From contig PMCN01000049.1 of the NCBI GenBank assembly GCA_003154135.1, positions 3,593-10,527 on the forward strand: DNA of 6,935 nucleotides, in the 5' to 3' direction. A model generated the notes under the pieces. It was not told the origin of the DNA and made no database searches. It was given only the letters and a program-made list of their open reading frames with translations. A program made the translations under genes and the position numbers. Source of the DNA: Acidimicrobiaceae bacterium (GTDB taxonomy: Bacteria; Actinomycetota; Acidimicrobiia; Acidimicrobiales; Ilumatobacteraceae). Positions 1 to 6,257 of the stretch are shown here, in pieces; positions within the stretch are counted from its first letter, which is position 1, and each line of letters starts with the position of its first letter.

Positions 1-443
1 GGCGGACCGCCCACACGGAAGTCGCCCACCGTGCCGCCGACGTTGTGGCTGTCGGTCCAGGTGCCGGTCATCGAGCCGCCGTCGGCGGCCATCGTGTACA
101 CCGCGACCGCCGTGTACGGCGTTCCATCCTGGAGGTGCGTGGCCGAGGTGAGCGTCAGCGTCGTGCCGTCGTAGGTGCCCGTGGCCGAGTCGAGGCCGGC
201 GCCCTGGCCAACCACCGCGCCGGTGGTCTGGTCCCACGAGAGGAGGGTGAACGTGTGCGGGAAGTCCTGTCCTTTGCACCATCCGCGGTCGCAGTGCGTC
301 ACACCCGTCCAGCTGCCCACCGGGCTGAAGGTCTCGGCGACCGTGGTGCGCGACGACACGGCGAGCGCGAGCGCGCATCCGATCAGCGCAACCCAGGTGC
401 CAACCACCACCCTGGCGAACCCGCGCCGCGGTGACCGCCTCAC
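1..443 (-). CDS. Secreted or membrane-anchored beta-rich protein, partial (C-terminus beyond the left edge)
   Basis: I translated this frame by hand. It opens with GTG at 443 and runs off the window after 147 codons. The GTG overlaps the stop of the upstream hydrolase gene (GTGA), and AGGA lies about 8 bases before it, so coupled translation is likely. The N-terminus is basic (RRSPRRGF) followed by a hydrophobic stretch at residues 12-30, which suggests Sec export. Within that stretch LIGC (Cys23) resembles a lipobox, but the hydrophobic run continues past the cysteine, so a plain signal peptide or anchor is equally possible. The exported part has a close cysteine pair (Cys51, Cys56, in CDRGWC) that could form a disulfide. 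It then shows alternating hydrophobic and Gly/Thr-rich strands, with motifs such as GSWTGV and MTGTWTDS that recall lipocalin/avidin-like beta barrels. That fold is inference. I do not recognise the family and the function is unknown. Confidence 0.72.
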   Translation of the reverse strand, partial: MRRSPRRGFARVVVGTWVALIGCALALAVSSRTTVAETFSPVGSWTGVTHCDRGWCKGQDFPHTFTLLSWDQTTGAVVGQGAGLDSATGTYDGTTLTLTSATHLQDGTPYTAVAVYTMAADGGSMTGTWTDSHNVGGTVGDFRVGGP

Positions 444-1606
444 CGTGGATCCTCGCCGATCACGATGCGGGCGACCACACCCACGCCGTCGTCGCCGGTG
501 AGGTAGCTCGAGTGCCCCTCGGAGTCGATGGCCACGATGCGGCACCCGAACGCCACGTCGTAGGGCGACGTGCCGTGCAGGCGCACCGCGCCCACCTGCA
601 GGCTGGGCACGTCGGTGACCGGGTCGTGACGCGCCCGCACCGCCCAGACCCGGCCGTCGGGCTTGAGGCGCAGGTCGCTCGCATGCGCCACGCCGAGGCC
701 GGGACTGCCCAGCACGACGAGGTCTTCGACCGGCAGGCCGTGCAGGTGTGCGGCCAGGCCCGCCACCACGGAGCCATAGCTGTGCGCGACCACCGAGCAG
801 TGTGCGCTGGGTGTGCGGCCGGCGAGATCGGCCACGAACGTGCTCAACGCGCTCGCCCCGTCGGCCGCCAGCCGCTCGGCCGCCGCGTCGAACAGGTCGA
901 GACCACCCGGCGCGCGGTAGCCGAGCCAGGCGAGCACGGCCACCGACGGCGCGCTCGAGTGCGCGCTGGCGGCGCGGTGCAGGCGGCGCGCGCGATCGGC
1001 CACCGAGACCTCGAAGTTCTGCACCGTCGTGCCCATTCCGGGCACCACGATCGCAACATGACGGGCGACGAGCAGCTCGCCGAACACCTCCACGATCATC
1101 CCCGGGCCGCTGGGGTCGAACAGCAGCACCTGTCGGTCGTCGCCTGCCAGTTGGGTGAGCAGCGCGATGCCGGCGTCGAGCTCGCCGAGCAGCGCGGCCA
1201 GTTCTTCCTCGCCCCACTCGTGCACCACCGACCGCCGGCTGCTCAGGTGGTCGATCGTGTCCTGCGCGCGCTCGGCGTCGAGGAAGCTGTCGTCGTCGAG
1301 ATCGACACGCTCACCGAGGAGGTCTTCGGCGAGCGCTTTGTCGACGAGGCGGGCGACGTGGAAGCAGCCATGGAGCACACGCCCGACCACGGCGTCGTCG
1401 CGGGCATCGACGACCACATGTGCACCGGGCGTGGCGGGGCGCGGCGCGCCTGCAGTGCGCAGCGTGTCGGCCAACGCCTCCAACCGCCCGCGCTCGACCA
1501 CGATCGCGCCGCGATTCGCGCTGTAGCGAGCCGTGAGTTCGTCACCCGCTGCCCGCTGCCCGTCGTCGACGACTCCAGCGGATCGAGGCGGCGCCGCGTT
1601 GTCCAT
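440..1606 (-). CDS. Alpha/beta hydrolase, DUF1023-type
   Basis: A 388-residue protein. The C-terminal half is an alpha/beta-hydrolase domain of the actinobacterial DUF1023 kind (family assignment from memory of its motifs). It shows a strand and oxyanion loop VAIVVPGMGTT (residues 184-194), a nucleophile elbow AHSYGS with Ser276, LGSPG at 299-303, a likely acid Asp328 in RARHDPV, and a likely catalytic His365 in SEGHSSYL. All three triad residues are therefore present and the enzyme is probably active, but the substrate is unknown. Residues 1-175 are mostly charged and helical, as is usual for the N-terminal half of this family. There is no signal peptide, so it is probably cytosolic. GAGG lies 4 bases before the ATG at 1606. 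The stop overlaps the GTG of the exported-protein gene by 4 bases, so the two probably form an operon. The upstream small membrane-protein gene lies 70 bp away on the same strand and may be co-transcribed. Confidence 0.88.
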   Translation of the reverse strand: MDNAAPPRSAGVVDDGQRAAGDELTARYSANRGAIVVERGRLEALADTLRTAGAPRPATPGAHVVVDARDDAVVGRVLHGCFHVARLVDKALAEDLLGERVDLDDDSFLDAERAQDTIDHLSSRRSVVHEWGEEELAALLGELDAGIALLTQLAGDDRQVLLFDPSGPGMIVEVFGELLVARHVAIVVPGMGTTVQNFEVSVADRARRLHRAASAHSSAPSVAVLAWLGYRAPGGLDLFDAAAERLAADGASALSTFVADLAGRTPSAHCSVVAHSYGSVVAGLAAHLHGLPVEDLVVLGSPGLGVAHASDLRLKPDGRVWAVRARHDPVTDVPSLQVGAVRLHGTSPYDVAFGCRIVAIDSEGHSSYLTGDDGVGVVARIVIGEDPR

Positions 1607-1676
1607 CGCACCTCAGTTCCGTCGCACGCATGGTAGACGCGCCGCGGACATCTCCCGTTCCGCGGGTGCCACTCGA

Positions 1677-1886
1677 TCAGCGCGAGATGATCGCCGCGAG
1701 CGCGGCGATGGCCACCACGAACCCGATGGCGGCCATGGTGATGCTGCGGCTGCGCGGTGCGACCGGCAGGTCGTCGTCGTTGCGCGGGCCTTGCGGGGGG
1801 CGCACGAGCGCCATCACGTTGCCGGCGAAGAGGGCGCCGCCCAGGGCGAGCAGCAGCCAGACGATGAGGTCGTTGCCCAAGAACAT
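1677..1886 (-). CDS. Small protein with two membrane segments, unknown function
   Basis: A 69-residue protein with two hydrophobic helices, about residues 7-28 and 50-68. They are joined by a polar loop (PPQGPRNDDDLPVAPRSRS). The loop carries four arginines, so by the positive-inside rule the loop should face the cytoplasm with both ends outside. I do not recognise a family. The start is uncertain. With ATG at 1886 the strong ribosome site GGAGG is only 1 base away. A TTG at codon 3 (1880-1878) would be 7 bases from it, which is the normal distance and would give a 67-residue protein. The open frame extends upstream beyond 1886 to 3266, but that part is antisense to the VOC and lipoprotein genes and is not believed. 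The hydrolase gene follows 70 bp downstream on the same strand. The VOC gene is divergent, 69 bp away. Confidence 0.7.
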   Translation of the reverse strand: MFLGNDLIVWLLLALGGALFAGNVMALVRPPQGPRNDDDLPVAPRSRSITMAAIGFVVAIAALAAIISR

Positions 1887-1955
1887 GCCTCCAGTGTGCC
1901 CGCCGCGACGCTCCGGTGACACGGGCAGCTTGCCAACGGCGCGAGAATCACGCCC

Positions 1956-2510
1956 ATGGGCTTCCACCACGTCGCGCTCGCCACTCACGATCCCGCAGCA
2001 ACTCACACGTTCTACACCGAGGTCATGGGCTTCCACCTCGTGAAGGTCGTGGCGACGCCCACACCCGACGGCACGGGCTTCTCCAAGCACTTCTTCTACG
2101 CGACCGACGATTCGCCCAACGGTGAGACCGGGATGATGGCGTTCTGGGACATCCACGACTCGACGATCGGCGACGACTACCCGGTCGACATCAACGCCGC
2201 CGCCGGCCTCCCGTGGTGGGTGAACCACATCGCGTTCGACGCCTCGTCGATCGACGATCTGCACGCCAAGCGCGATCGTTGGCGCAGCCACGGCTACACC
2301 GTGCTCGAGGTGGACCACGAGTTCTGCGTCAGCATCTACATCAAGGACCCCAGCGGCAACATGGTCGAGTTCTGCCACAGCGTGCGCGAGTTCACCGCCG
2401 CCGAGAAGGCCCGAGCCGCAGCCATCGTCGCCGAGCCGCACCCGAGCATGGACGACACCCACGCCAAGGCCACGGTGTGGAAGCCGCTCGGCGCCGAAGT
2501 CCCCGTGTGA
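1956..2510 (+). CDS. VOC superfamily protein (glyoxalase/extradiol dioxygenase-like)
   Basis: A 184-residue protein of the vicinal-oxygen-chelate superfamily. It has two beta-alpha-beta-beta-beta modules: residues 1-75, beginning FHHVALATHD and continuing through the TFYTEVMGF helix, and residues about 86-141, beginning WWVNHIAFDA and ending DPSGNMVEFCH. Candidate metal ligands are His5 (or His4), His91 and Glu138, with His45 in KHFFY a possible further ligand or active-site residue. The two module-starting histidines plus the Glu in the last strand match the usual VOC metal site, so a divalent-metal enzyme is likely. The reaction (ring cleavage, isomerisation or thiol transfer) cannot be told. 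Residues 142-184 form a charged tail beyond the usual fold. The ribosome site before the ATG is weak (GAGA about 9 bases upstream). The lipoprotein gene starts one base after its stop, so the two are very probably co-transcribed. Confidence 0.9.
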   Translation: MGFHHVALATHDPAATHTFYTEVMGFHLVKVVATPTPDGTGFSKHFFYATDDSPNGETGMMAFWDIHDSTIGDDYPVDINAAAGLPWWVNHIAFDASSIDDLHAKRDRWRSHGYTVLEVDHEFCVSIYIKDPSGNMVEFCHSVREFTAAEKARAAAIVAEPHPSMDDTHAKATVWKPLGAEVPV

Positions 2511-2511
2511 G

Positions 2512-3480
2512 ATGGCGCGCACCGTGCGCCGCATGAGCCGAGCCGTGCTGCTGGTGCTGCCGCTCCTCGCGGCGTGCAGCGCAGGGAGCAGCGGCAGCGC
2601 GCCGGCGTCCACCACGGCGAGCACCCCGCCGGCCACCGGGGCCGCGGTCACGACGCAGAGCACGGTGCCCGCCACTCTTGCGGCAACGACGCCATCGACC
2701 CTGCCGCCGACGTCGGTCGCTCCCAAGGGGCCGGCCACCGCCGCGCTCGACTTCACCGGCGACTTGGGCCTGGCCGGCGCGACCACCAAACCCGTCATCA
2801 GCTGCAACGCCCCTGCCATCGACGGCACCGTCGTGCTGCGTGTGCTGGCACAACCGGCCGAACCCACCGACCTCTTCAACATCACCATCACGGCCACGAA
2901 GATCAGCATCCTGGTCGGCACGGGAGGTGGCACCGGCTTCCGAGCGCGCACGTTCGAGGGAACGGGGATCAGCGGCTTCGATCCGGCGAAAGGGGTGGCG
3001 ATCGACTCACCGCTCACCGAGATCGCGATGCCCGGCACCAACCCCGGCAGCGTCGGCGCGATCACGTCGATCAAGGGCAGCATCGACTGCGGCAACCAGA
3101 CCACCGGCACGTCGACGATGGTGTTCACCGGTGACACCGACGAGGGAGCGGTGAGCGTCGGGCCGAACCCGTTCCGCGTGGAGTGCAACACCGCTTCGTC
3201 GGGCAACTTCGTGTCGGTCGTCGGCGTCATCACCATCGGCTCCACGAAAGCGTTCTTCTTCACCACGCTCTACGCCGACTCGATCAACGTGTTCGAGTCG
3301 ATCGCCGGCCCGCCGGCGGTCACCCACCACTACGTGCTGAAGGCGCCTGGTGCTGCAACGCTCACCGCCACCGGTGCCCATGTGCAGGCCGACCTGGTCG
3401 AGCAGCCGCCGCTCACCGGTACCGCCCACACCGTGCACGTCGAGGGCGACGTGACCTGTGGCGCCACTGTGGCCCGCTGA
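2512..3480 (+). CDS. Lipoprotein with Ser/Thr/Pro linker and duplicated cysteine-bounded domain
   Basis: A 322-residue lipoprotein precursor. The basic n-region (MARTVRRMSR), hydrophobic core and lipobox LAAC place the lipidated cysteine at residue 22. Residues 23-72 are a Ser/Thr/Ala/Pro-rich linker, a common spacer in actinobacterial surface lipoproteins and a possible site of O-glycosylation (inference). The remainder appears to be two similar units. One runs from Cys98 to Cys193 and ends IKGSIDCGNQT; the other runs from Cys225 to Cys316 and ends VEGDVTCGAT. Spacings of 95 and 91 residues suggest one disulfide per unit. The pattern vaguely recalls LpqH-like mycobacterial lipoproteins, but I cannot assign a family. 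ATG at 2512 lies one base after the VOC stop with no strong ribosome site, which suggests coupled translation. An alternative ATG at 2533 would still leave a workable signal peptide. It probably sits on the outer face of the cytoplasmic membrane. Confidence 0.87.
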   Translation: MARTVRRMSRAVLLVLPLLAACSAGSSGSAPASTTASTPPATGAAVTTQSTVPATLAATTPSTLPPTSVAPKGPATAALDFTGDLGLAGATTKPVISCNAPAIDGTVVLRVLAQPAEPTDLFNITITATKISILVGTGGGTGFRARTFEGTGISGFDPAKGVAIDSPLTEIAMPGTNPGSVGAITSIKGSIDCGNQTTGTSTMVFTGDTDEGAVSVGPNPFRVECNTASSGNFVSVVGVITIGSTKAFFFTTLYADSINVFESIAGPPAVTHHYVLKAPGAATLTATGAHVQADLVEQPPLTGTAHTVHVEGDVTCGATVAR

Positions 3481-3504
3481 CCATCGCGCCGACAGCGATA
3501 CGCT
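3477..3504 (+). promoter_or_regulatory. Possible sigma-70-type promoter before the radical SAM gene
   Basis: CTGACC (3477-3482) resembles the -35 element TTGACA at four of six positions. It is followed after 16 bases by TACGCT (3499-3504), which fits the actinobacterial -10 pattern TAnnnT. The start codon of the radical SAM gene lies 40 bases further on. The -35 overlaps the stop codon of the lipoprotein gene. It would let the radical SAM gene be transcribed apart from the VOC-lipoprotein pair. This is a consensus match by eye only. Confidence 0.3.
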
Positions 3505-3528
3505 CGAACGCGGGTGCACACACCCTCC

Positions 3529-3535
3529 GAGGAGG
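3529..3535 (+). promoter_or_regulatory. Strong ribosome binding site that sets the radical SAM start
   Basis: GAGGAGG ends 8 bases before the ATG at 3544. This favours that codon over the upstream in-frame ATG at 3514, which has no such site and would place the GAGGAGG inside the coding region. Confidence 0.8.
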
Positions 3536-3543
3536 ACCCGCAC

Positions 3544-4683
3544 ATGAGCGACTGTCCTGACACCGTGCCGGCACAGGTGGCCGGCAGGAGCCACGTCGAT
3601 CTCGACCGACGCCCGATGCTGGTGTTCTGGGAATCGACCCGCGCGTGCGGACTGGCGTGCCAGCACTGCCGTGCGGAGGCGCAGTCCACACCGGTGCCGA
3701 GCGAGCTCGACACGGCTGCATCACTGCGGTTCATCGACTCGCTGGCGGCATTCGAACGACCGGCACCGATCCTGGTGATCACCGGTGGCGACGCGTTGAT
3801 GCGACACGACCTCGACCTCCTGATCGCGCACGCCCACACGGTCGGCGTGCCGGTGGCGCTCGCGCCCAGCGTCACCCCGCTGCTCACCGACGAACGCCTC
3901 GGCGAGCTGCGCGACCTGGGGGTGAAGGTCGCGTCGCTCAGCCTCGACGGCGCCTCGCCCACCACCCACGAGGGCCTGCGCGGCATCGACGGCCACTTCC
4001 CGGCGACGGTCGACGCGTTGGGGCGCATGCGTGCCCAAGGCTTCACGGTCCAGGTGAACACCGTGGTCACGTCGCAGAACGTGCACGAGCTACCTGCCAT
4101 CGCACGCATCGTGCGCGACAGCGGCGCGGCGATCTGGGAGGTCTTCTTCCTCGTCAACGTCGGCCGCGGCTCCTCGATGCTCGAGCTCGGCCCCGACCAG
4201 AACGAGGACGTGTGCCAGTTCCTGTACGACGCGTCGCAGTACGGGTTCGTCGTGCGCACCGTCGAGGGGCCGATGTTCCGGCGCGTGGTGCACTGGCACG
4301 AACAGGGCATCGCCGGCCCCACCGGCCCCCTGTACGAGCAACTGGCGCGGGGCCTCGTCGATCAGCTCGGACCGCCCAGTGCACCCTCGCGGGCGCAGAC
4401 CAAGGGCACACGCGACGGGCGTGGCATCGTGTTCGTGTCGGCCACCGGCGACGTGTACCCGGCCGGCTTCCTGCCCATCGTGCTCGGCAACGTGCGCGAC
4501 GACGCCATCGTCGACGTCTACCGCGACCATCCGCTGCTGCGCCGCATCAGGGCCGCCGAGTTCGGTGGCAAGTGCGGCCGTTGCGACTACCGCGAGCTCT
4601 GCGGCGGGTCGCGCTCGCGTGCGTTCGCTGCCACCGGCGACGCGCTGGCCGAAGACCCGGCCTGCGCGTACGAGCCGGCGTGA
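3544..4683 (+). CDS. Radical SAM protein with C-terminal SPASM/Twitch-like iron-sulfur domain
   Basis: A 379-residue radical SAM enzyme. The N-terminal motif CGLACQHC supplies Cys35, Cys39 and Cys42 (CX3CX2C) for the 4Fe-4S cluster that cleaves S-adenosylmethionine. TGGD at 80-83 is the GGE-type motif that contacts SAM. SLSLDGA (131-137) and VQVNTVV (169-175) are further barrel strands. The C-terminus carries Cys344, Cys347, Cys353 and a late Cys374, enough for one auxiliary cluster, as in a SPASM or shortened Twitch domain. The sequence strongly recalls the radical SAM/SPASM group TIGR04053 (BA_1875-like), related to the heme/heme-d1 enzymes AhbD and NirJ; that label is from memory. Its substrate is unknown. 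No RiPP-like precursor peptide, heme-synthesis gene or maturase partner is visible nearby. It has its own ribosome site and converges with dnaB across a 12-bp gap. Confidence 0.92.
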   Translation: MSDCPDTVPAQVAGRSHVDLDRRPMLVFWESTRACGLACQHCRAEAQSTPVPSELDTAASLRFIDSLAAFERPAPILVITGGDALMRHDLDLLIAHAHTVGVPVALAPSVTPLLTDERLGELRDLGVKVASLSLDGASPTTHEGLRGIDGHFPATVDALGRMRAQGFTVQVNTVVTSQNVHELPAIARIVRDSGAAIWEVFFLVNVGRGSSMLELGPDQNEDVCQFLYDASQYGFVVRTVEGPMFRRVVHWHEQGIAGPTGPLYEQLARGLVDQLGPPSAPSRAQTKGTRDGRGIVFVSATGDVYPAGFLPIVLGNVRDDAIVDVYRDHPLLRRIRAAEFGGKCGRCDYRELCGGSRSRAFAATGDALAEDPACAYEPA

Positions 4684-4695
4684 GCCGGCGCGCGC

Positions 4696-6093
4696 TCACA
4701 CCCCGCGGGCGGCGTTGGCGAACTTGGTGAACTGACCGCGCCACACCAGCCGGGCGACGCCGGTGGGCCCGGAACGGTGCTTGGCGATGATGAGCTCGGC
4801 CGACGCCTTGTCGGGCGAGTCGCGGTTGTACACCTCGTCGCGGTAGAGGAACATCACGACGTCGGCATCCTGTTCGAGCGAGCCCGATTCACGGAGGTCG
4901 GCGAGCATCGGTCGCTTGTCGGCGCGGCTCTCGAGGCCGCGGCTCAGCTGGCTGAACGCCACGATGGGCACCTCCAGCTCGCGAGCGAGGATCTTGAGGC
5001 CACGGCTGATCTCGCTCACCTCGAGCTGACGGTTCTCGGAGGTGGCGCCACCGCTCATCAGTTGCAGGTAGTCGATCATGATCATGGCGAGGCCGCCATG
5101 ACGCGACTTGATGCGCCTGGCCTTGGCCCTGATCTCCATCACGGTGACGCGGGGGTTGTCGTCGAGGTACAACGGGATGTTGTCGATGCGGTTGATGGCC
5201 CGGCCGATCTTGGTCCAGTCGGGCTCGAGCAGCCGCCCGCTGCGCAGCTTCTGCGAATCGACCTCGGCCTCGCTCGACAGGATGCGTTGGGTGAGCTCGG
5301 CGTGGCCCATCTCGAGCGAGAACACGAGCACCGGCTTGTGCGTGGTCTTCGCCACGTGGGTGGCGATGCCCAGGCCCAGCGCCGACTTGCCCATCGCCGG
5401 GCGGGCGCCGACGATGTTGAGCGTGCTCGGCTGCAGACCGGAGAGGATCTCGTCGAGGTCGTTGAAGCCGGTGGCGGTGCCGGTGATGGCGTCGCCACGT
5501 TCGAAGGTCTCCTGCAGCTTGTCCATCGCCAACGGCAACAGATCGGAGAGGGGGCGAGTGGAGTCGACCACGCGGTCCTCGGCCACCTCGAAGACCTTGG
5601 TCTCGGCCTCGTCGAGCGCCTTGGTGACGTCGTCGGGCTCCATGTACGCGAGCTCGGTGATCTCGCCGGCGACGCTGATCAACCGGCGCAGCACTGCCGT
5701 GTCCTGCACGATCTTGGCGTAGCGCGAGGCGTTGGAGATGGCCGGCGTGGCGTTCTGCAGCTCGTTGAGCGCCTGCGGTCCGCCGATCTCGTCGAGCAGG
5801 CCGTTGCGCCGCAGTTCGTCGGCGACGGTGACCACGTCGACCGGTTGACCGTTGGCCATGAGGCCGCGGATGGCCGAGTAGATGTGCTGGTGCGACGGCT
5901 TGTAGAAGTGGTCGACGAGCACGCCCATCTCGGCCACCTGGCCCACGACGTCGCGCGACAGCAGGAGTGCGCCGAGCAAGCTCTCCTCGGCGTCGAGGTT
6001 GTGAGGAGGCACTCGGGCGTCGACACGCCGCGGTCCAGAACGGTCACGACCCGAGTCGCGTGACGAGCCCGAGTCTCTGCGGATGTCCGACAT
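4696..6093 (-). CDS. dnaB: Replicative DNA helicase DnaB
   Basis: A 465-residue hexameric helicase that unwinds the fork ahead of the replisome. The N-terminal domain begins at about residue 29 (PPHNLDAEESLLGALL) and is followed by the linker helix. The RecA-like domain starts near residue 205 (TGTATGFNDLDEILSG). It has Walker A GARPAMGKS (229-237, Lys236), catalytic Glu261 in SLEM, Walker B IMIDYLQL (338-345, Asp341), the SQLSR motif (381-385), LRESGSLEQDADVVMFLYR (400-418) and the AKHRSGPTG segment (437-445) that supplies arginine/lysine contacts to the neighbouring subunit. Walker A ends in Ser rather than the more common Thr, which should still work. Length is normal and no intein interrupts the Walker A or Walker B sites, where actinobacterial DnaB often carries one. 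Residues 1-28 are a disordered Arg/Ser/Asp/Gly tail. AGGTGG lies 3 bases before the ATG, with AAGG a little further upstream. It lies downstream of rplI in the conserved ribosomal/replication block. Confidence 0.98.
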   Translation of the reverse strand: MSDIRRDSGSSRDSGRDRSGPRRVDARVPPHNLDAEESLLGALLLSRDVVGQVAEMGVLVDHFYKPSHQHIYSAIRGLMANGQPVDVVTVADELRRNGLLDEIGGPQALNELQNATPAISNASRYAKIVQDTAVLRRLISVAGEITELAYMEPDDVTKALDEAETKVFEVAEDRVVDSTRPLSDLLPLAMDKLQETFERGDAITGTATGFNDLDEILSGLQPSTLNIVGARPAMGKSALGLGIATHVAKTTHKPVLVFSLEMGHAELTQRILSSEAEVDSQKLRSGRLLEPDWTKIGRAINRIDNIPLYLDDNPRVTVMEIRAKARRIKSRHGGLAMIMIDYLQLMSGGATSENRQLEVSEISRGLKILARELEVPIVAFSQLSRGLESRADKRPMLADLRESGSLEQDADVVMFLYRDEVYNRDSPDKASAELIIAKHRSGPTGVARLVWRGQFTKFANAARGV

Positions 6094-6114
6094 GATCCAC
6101 CTACCTTGCCCGGT

Positions 6115-6129
6115 CGATCCTGTGGATCG
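6115..6129. repeat. Perfect 6-bp inverted repeat overlapping a DnaA-box-like site
   Basis: CGATCC TGT GGATCG is a perfect palindrome with a 3-base centre, placed 22 bases before the dnaB start. It overlaps the variant box TGTGGATCG (6121-6129). It could be an operator for a dimeric regulator or simply an extended DnaA contact site; neither is proven. Confidence 0.4.
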
Positions 6130-6165
6130 CTAGGGGCTCTTTCCTGGGGACAGTGATGTGGATAA

Positions 6166-6176
6166 CTTCCTGGAAG
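6166..6176. repeat. Short inverted repeat abutting the best DnaA box
   Basis: CTTCC T GGAAG, two perfect 5-base arms around one base, starts immediately after the TGTGGATAA site (6157-6165). The one-base centre cannot form an RNA hairpin loop, so if it matters it would be as a protein-binding site on DNA. Confidence 0.3.
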
Positions 6177-6185
6177 CAGGGATGG

Positions 6186-6229
6186 CACAGCCCCGGCCAC
6201 TTGCACGAGGCAAGATCACCGGGGCTGTG
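6186..6229 (-). other. Long two-part hairpin between rplI and dnaB
   Basis: CACAGCCCCGG (6186-6196) and CCGGGGCTGTG (6219-6229) are perfect 11-base complementary arms. Inside them CTTGC (6200-6204) and GCAAG (6210-6214) form a second 5-bp stem closed by a 5-base loop, with CCA opposite ATCA as the internal loop. The structure would form in the rplI-dnaB transcript. There is no T-run after it on the dnaB strand, so it is not a classical intrinsic terminator. It could be an attenuator, an RNA processing or stability element that sets dnaB level below that of L9, or a DNA cruciform. One arm overlaps the DnaA box at 6226-6234 by four bases. Confidence 0.65.
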
Positions 6230-6243
6230 GACAACCCTGTGGA

Positions 6244-6257
6244 GGGCCAGAAGGCCC
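6244..6257 (-). other. Small stem-loop just after the rplI stop
   Basis: GGGCC (6244-6248), loop AGAA, GGCCC (6253-6257) form a 5-bp GC stem 17 bases downstream of the rplI stop codon. No T-tract follows, so it is a weak terminator candidate at best. It may stabilise the 3' end of the ribosomal-protein message. Confidence 0.35.

Larger units (their letters stand above)
6121..6246 (-). promoter_or_regulatory. Cluster of DnaA-box-like sites upstream of dnaB
   Basis: Four copies of the core TGTGGA lie in one orientation at 6121, 6157, 6226 and 6238. On the coding strand of dnaB they read: TTATCCACA (6157-6165), an exact match to the classical DnaA box; TTGTCCACA (6226-6234), the form preferred in Streptomyces and mycobacteria; CGATCCACA (6121-6129), 7 of 9; and CCCTCCACA (6238-6246), 6 of 9. 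The outer two share 10 of 12 bases (CCTGTGGATCGC against CCTGTGGAGGGC). By eye I found only two other TGTGGA cores in the rest of the window, both inside genes. The likely role is DnaA binding that regulates dnaB or titrates DnaA. It does not look like a complete origin, because no clearly AT-rich stretch is present. Confidence 0.6.

Noticed and set aside
431..1636. A 401-codon open frame on the plus strand
   Set aside because: It is antisense to the alpha/beta hydrolase, has His/Arg/Val-heavy composition with no recognisable motif, and is the usual shadow frame of a high-GC gene.
1642..1665. CCGCGG...CCGCGG inverted repeat as terminator after the small membrane-protein gene
   Set aside because: Each arm is itself a palindrome common in high-GC DNA, the stem is only 6 bp, and no T-run follows.
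1887..1955. Divergent promoters between the small membrane-protein gene and the VOC gene
   Set aside because: A promoter must exist somewhere near, but no -35/-10 pair with acceptable spacing stands out on either strand (TTGGCA on the minus strand has only a poor -10, GAGCGT).
1887..3266. Long minus-strand open frame joined upstream to the 69-residue protein
   Set aside because: It runs antisense through the VOC and lipoprotein genes, which have clear motifs and signal peptide; only the last 69 codons look real.
3481..3543. A short precursor peptide for the radical SAM enzyme
   Set aside because: The 63-bp gap contains only a possible promoter and the ribosome binding site, with no independent start-to-stop frame of useful length.
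5380..5410. Intein insertion at the DnaB Walker A site
   Set aside because: GARPAMGKSALG is continuous and the protein has normal length, so no intein is present.
4777..6063. A 428-codon plus-strand open frame
   Set aside because: It is fully antisense to dnaB, whose helicase motifs are all intact.
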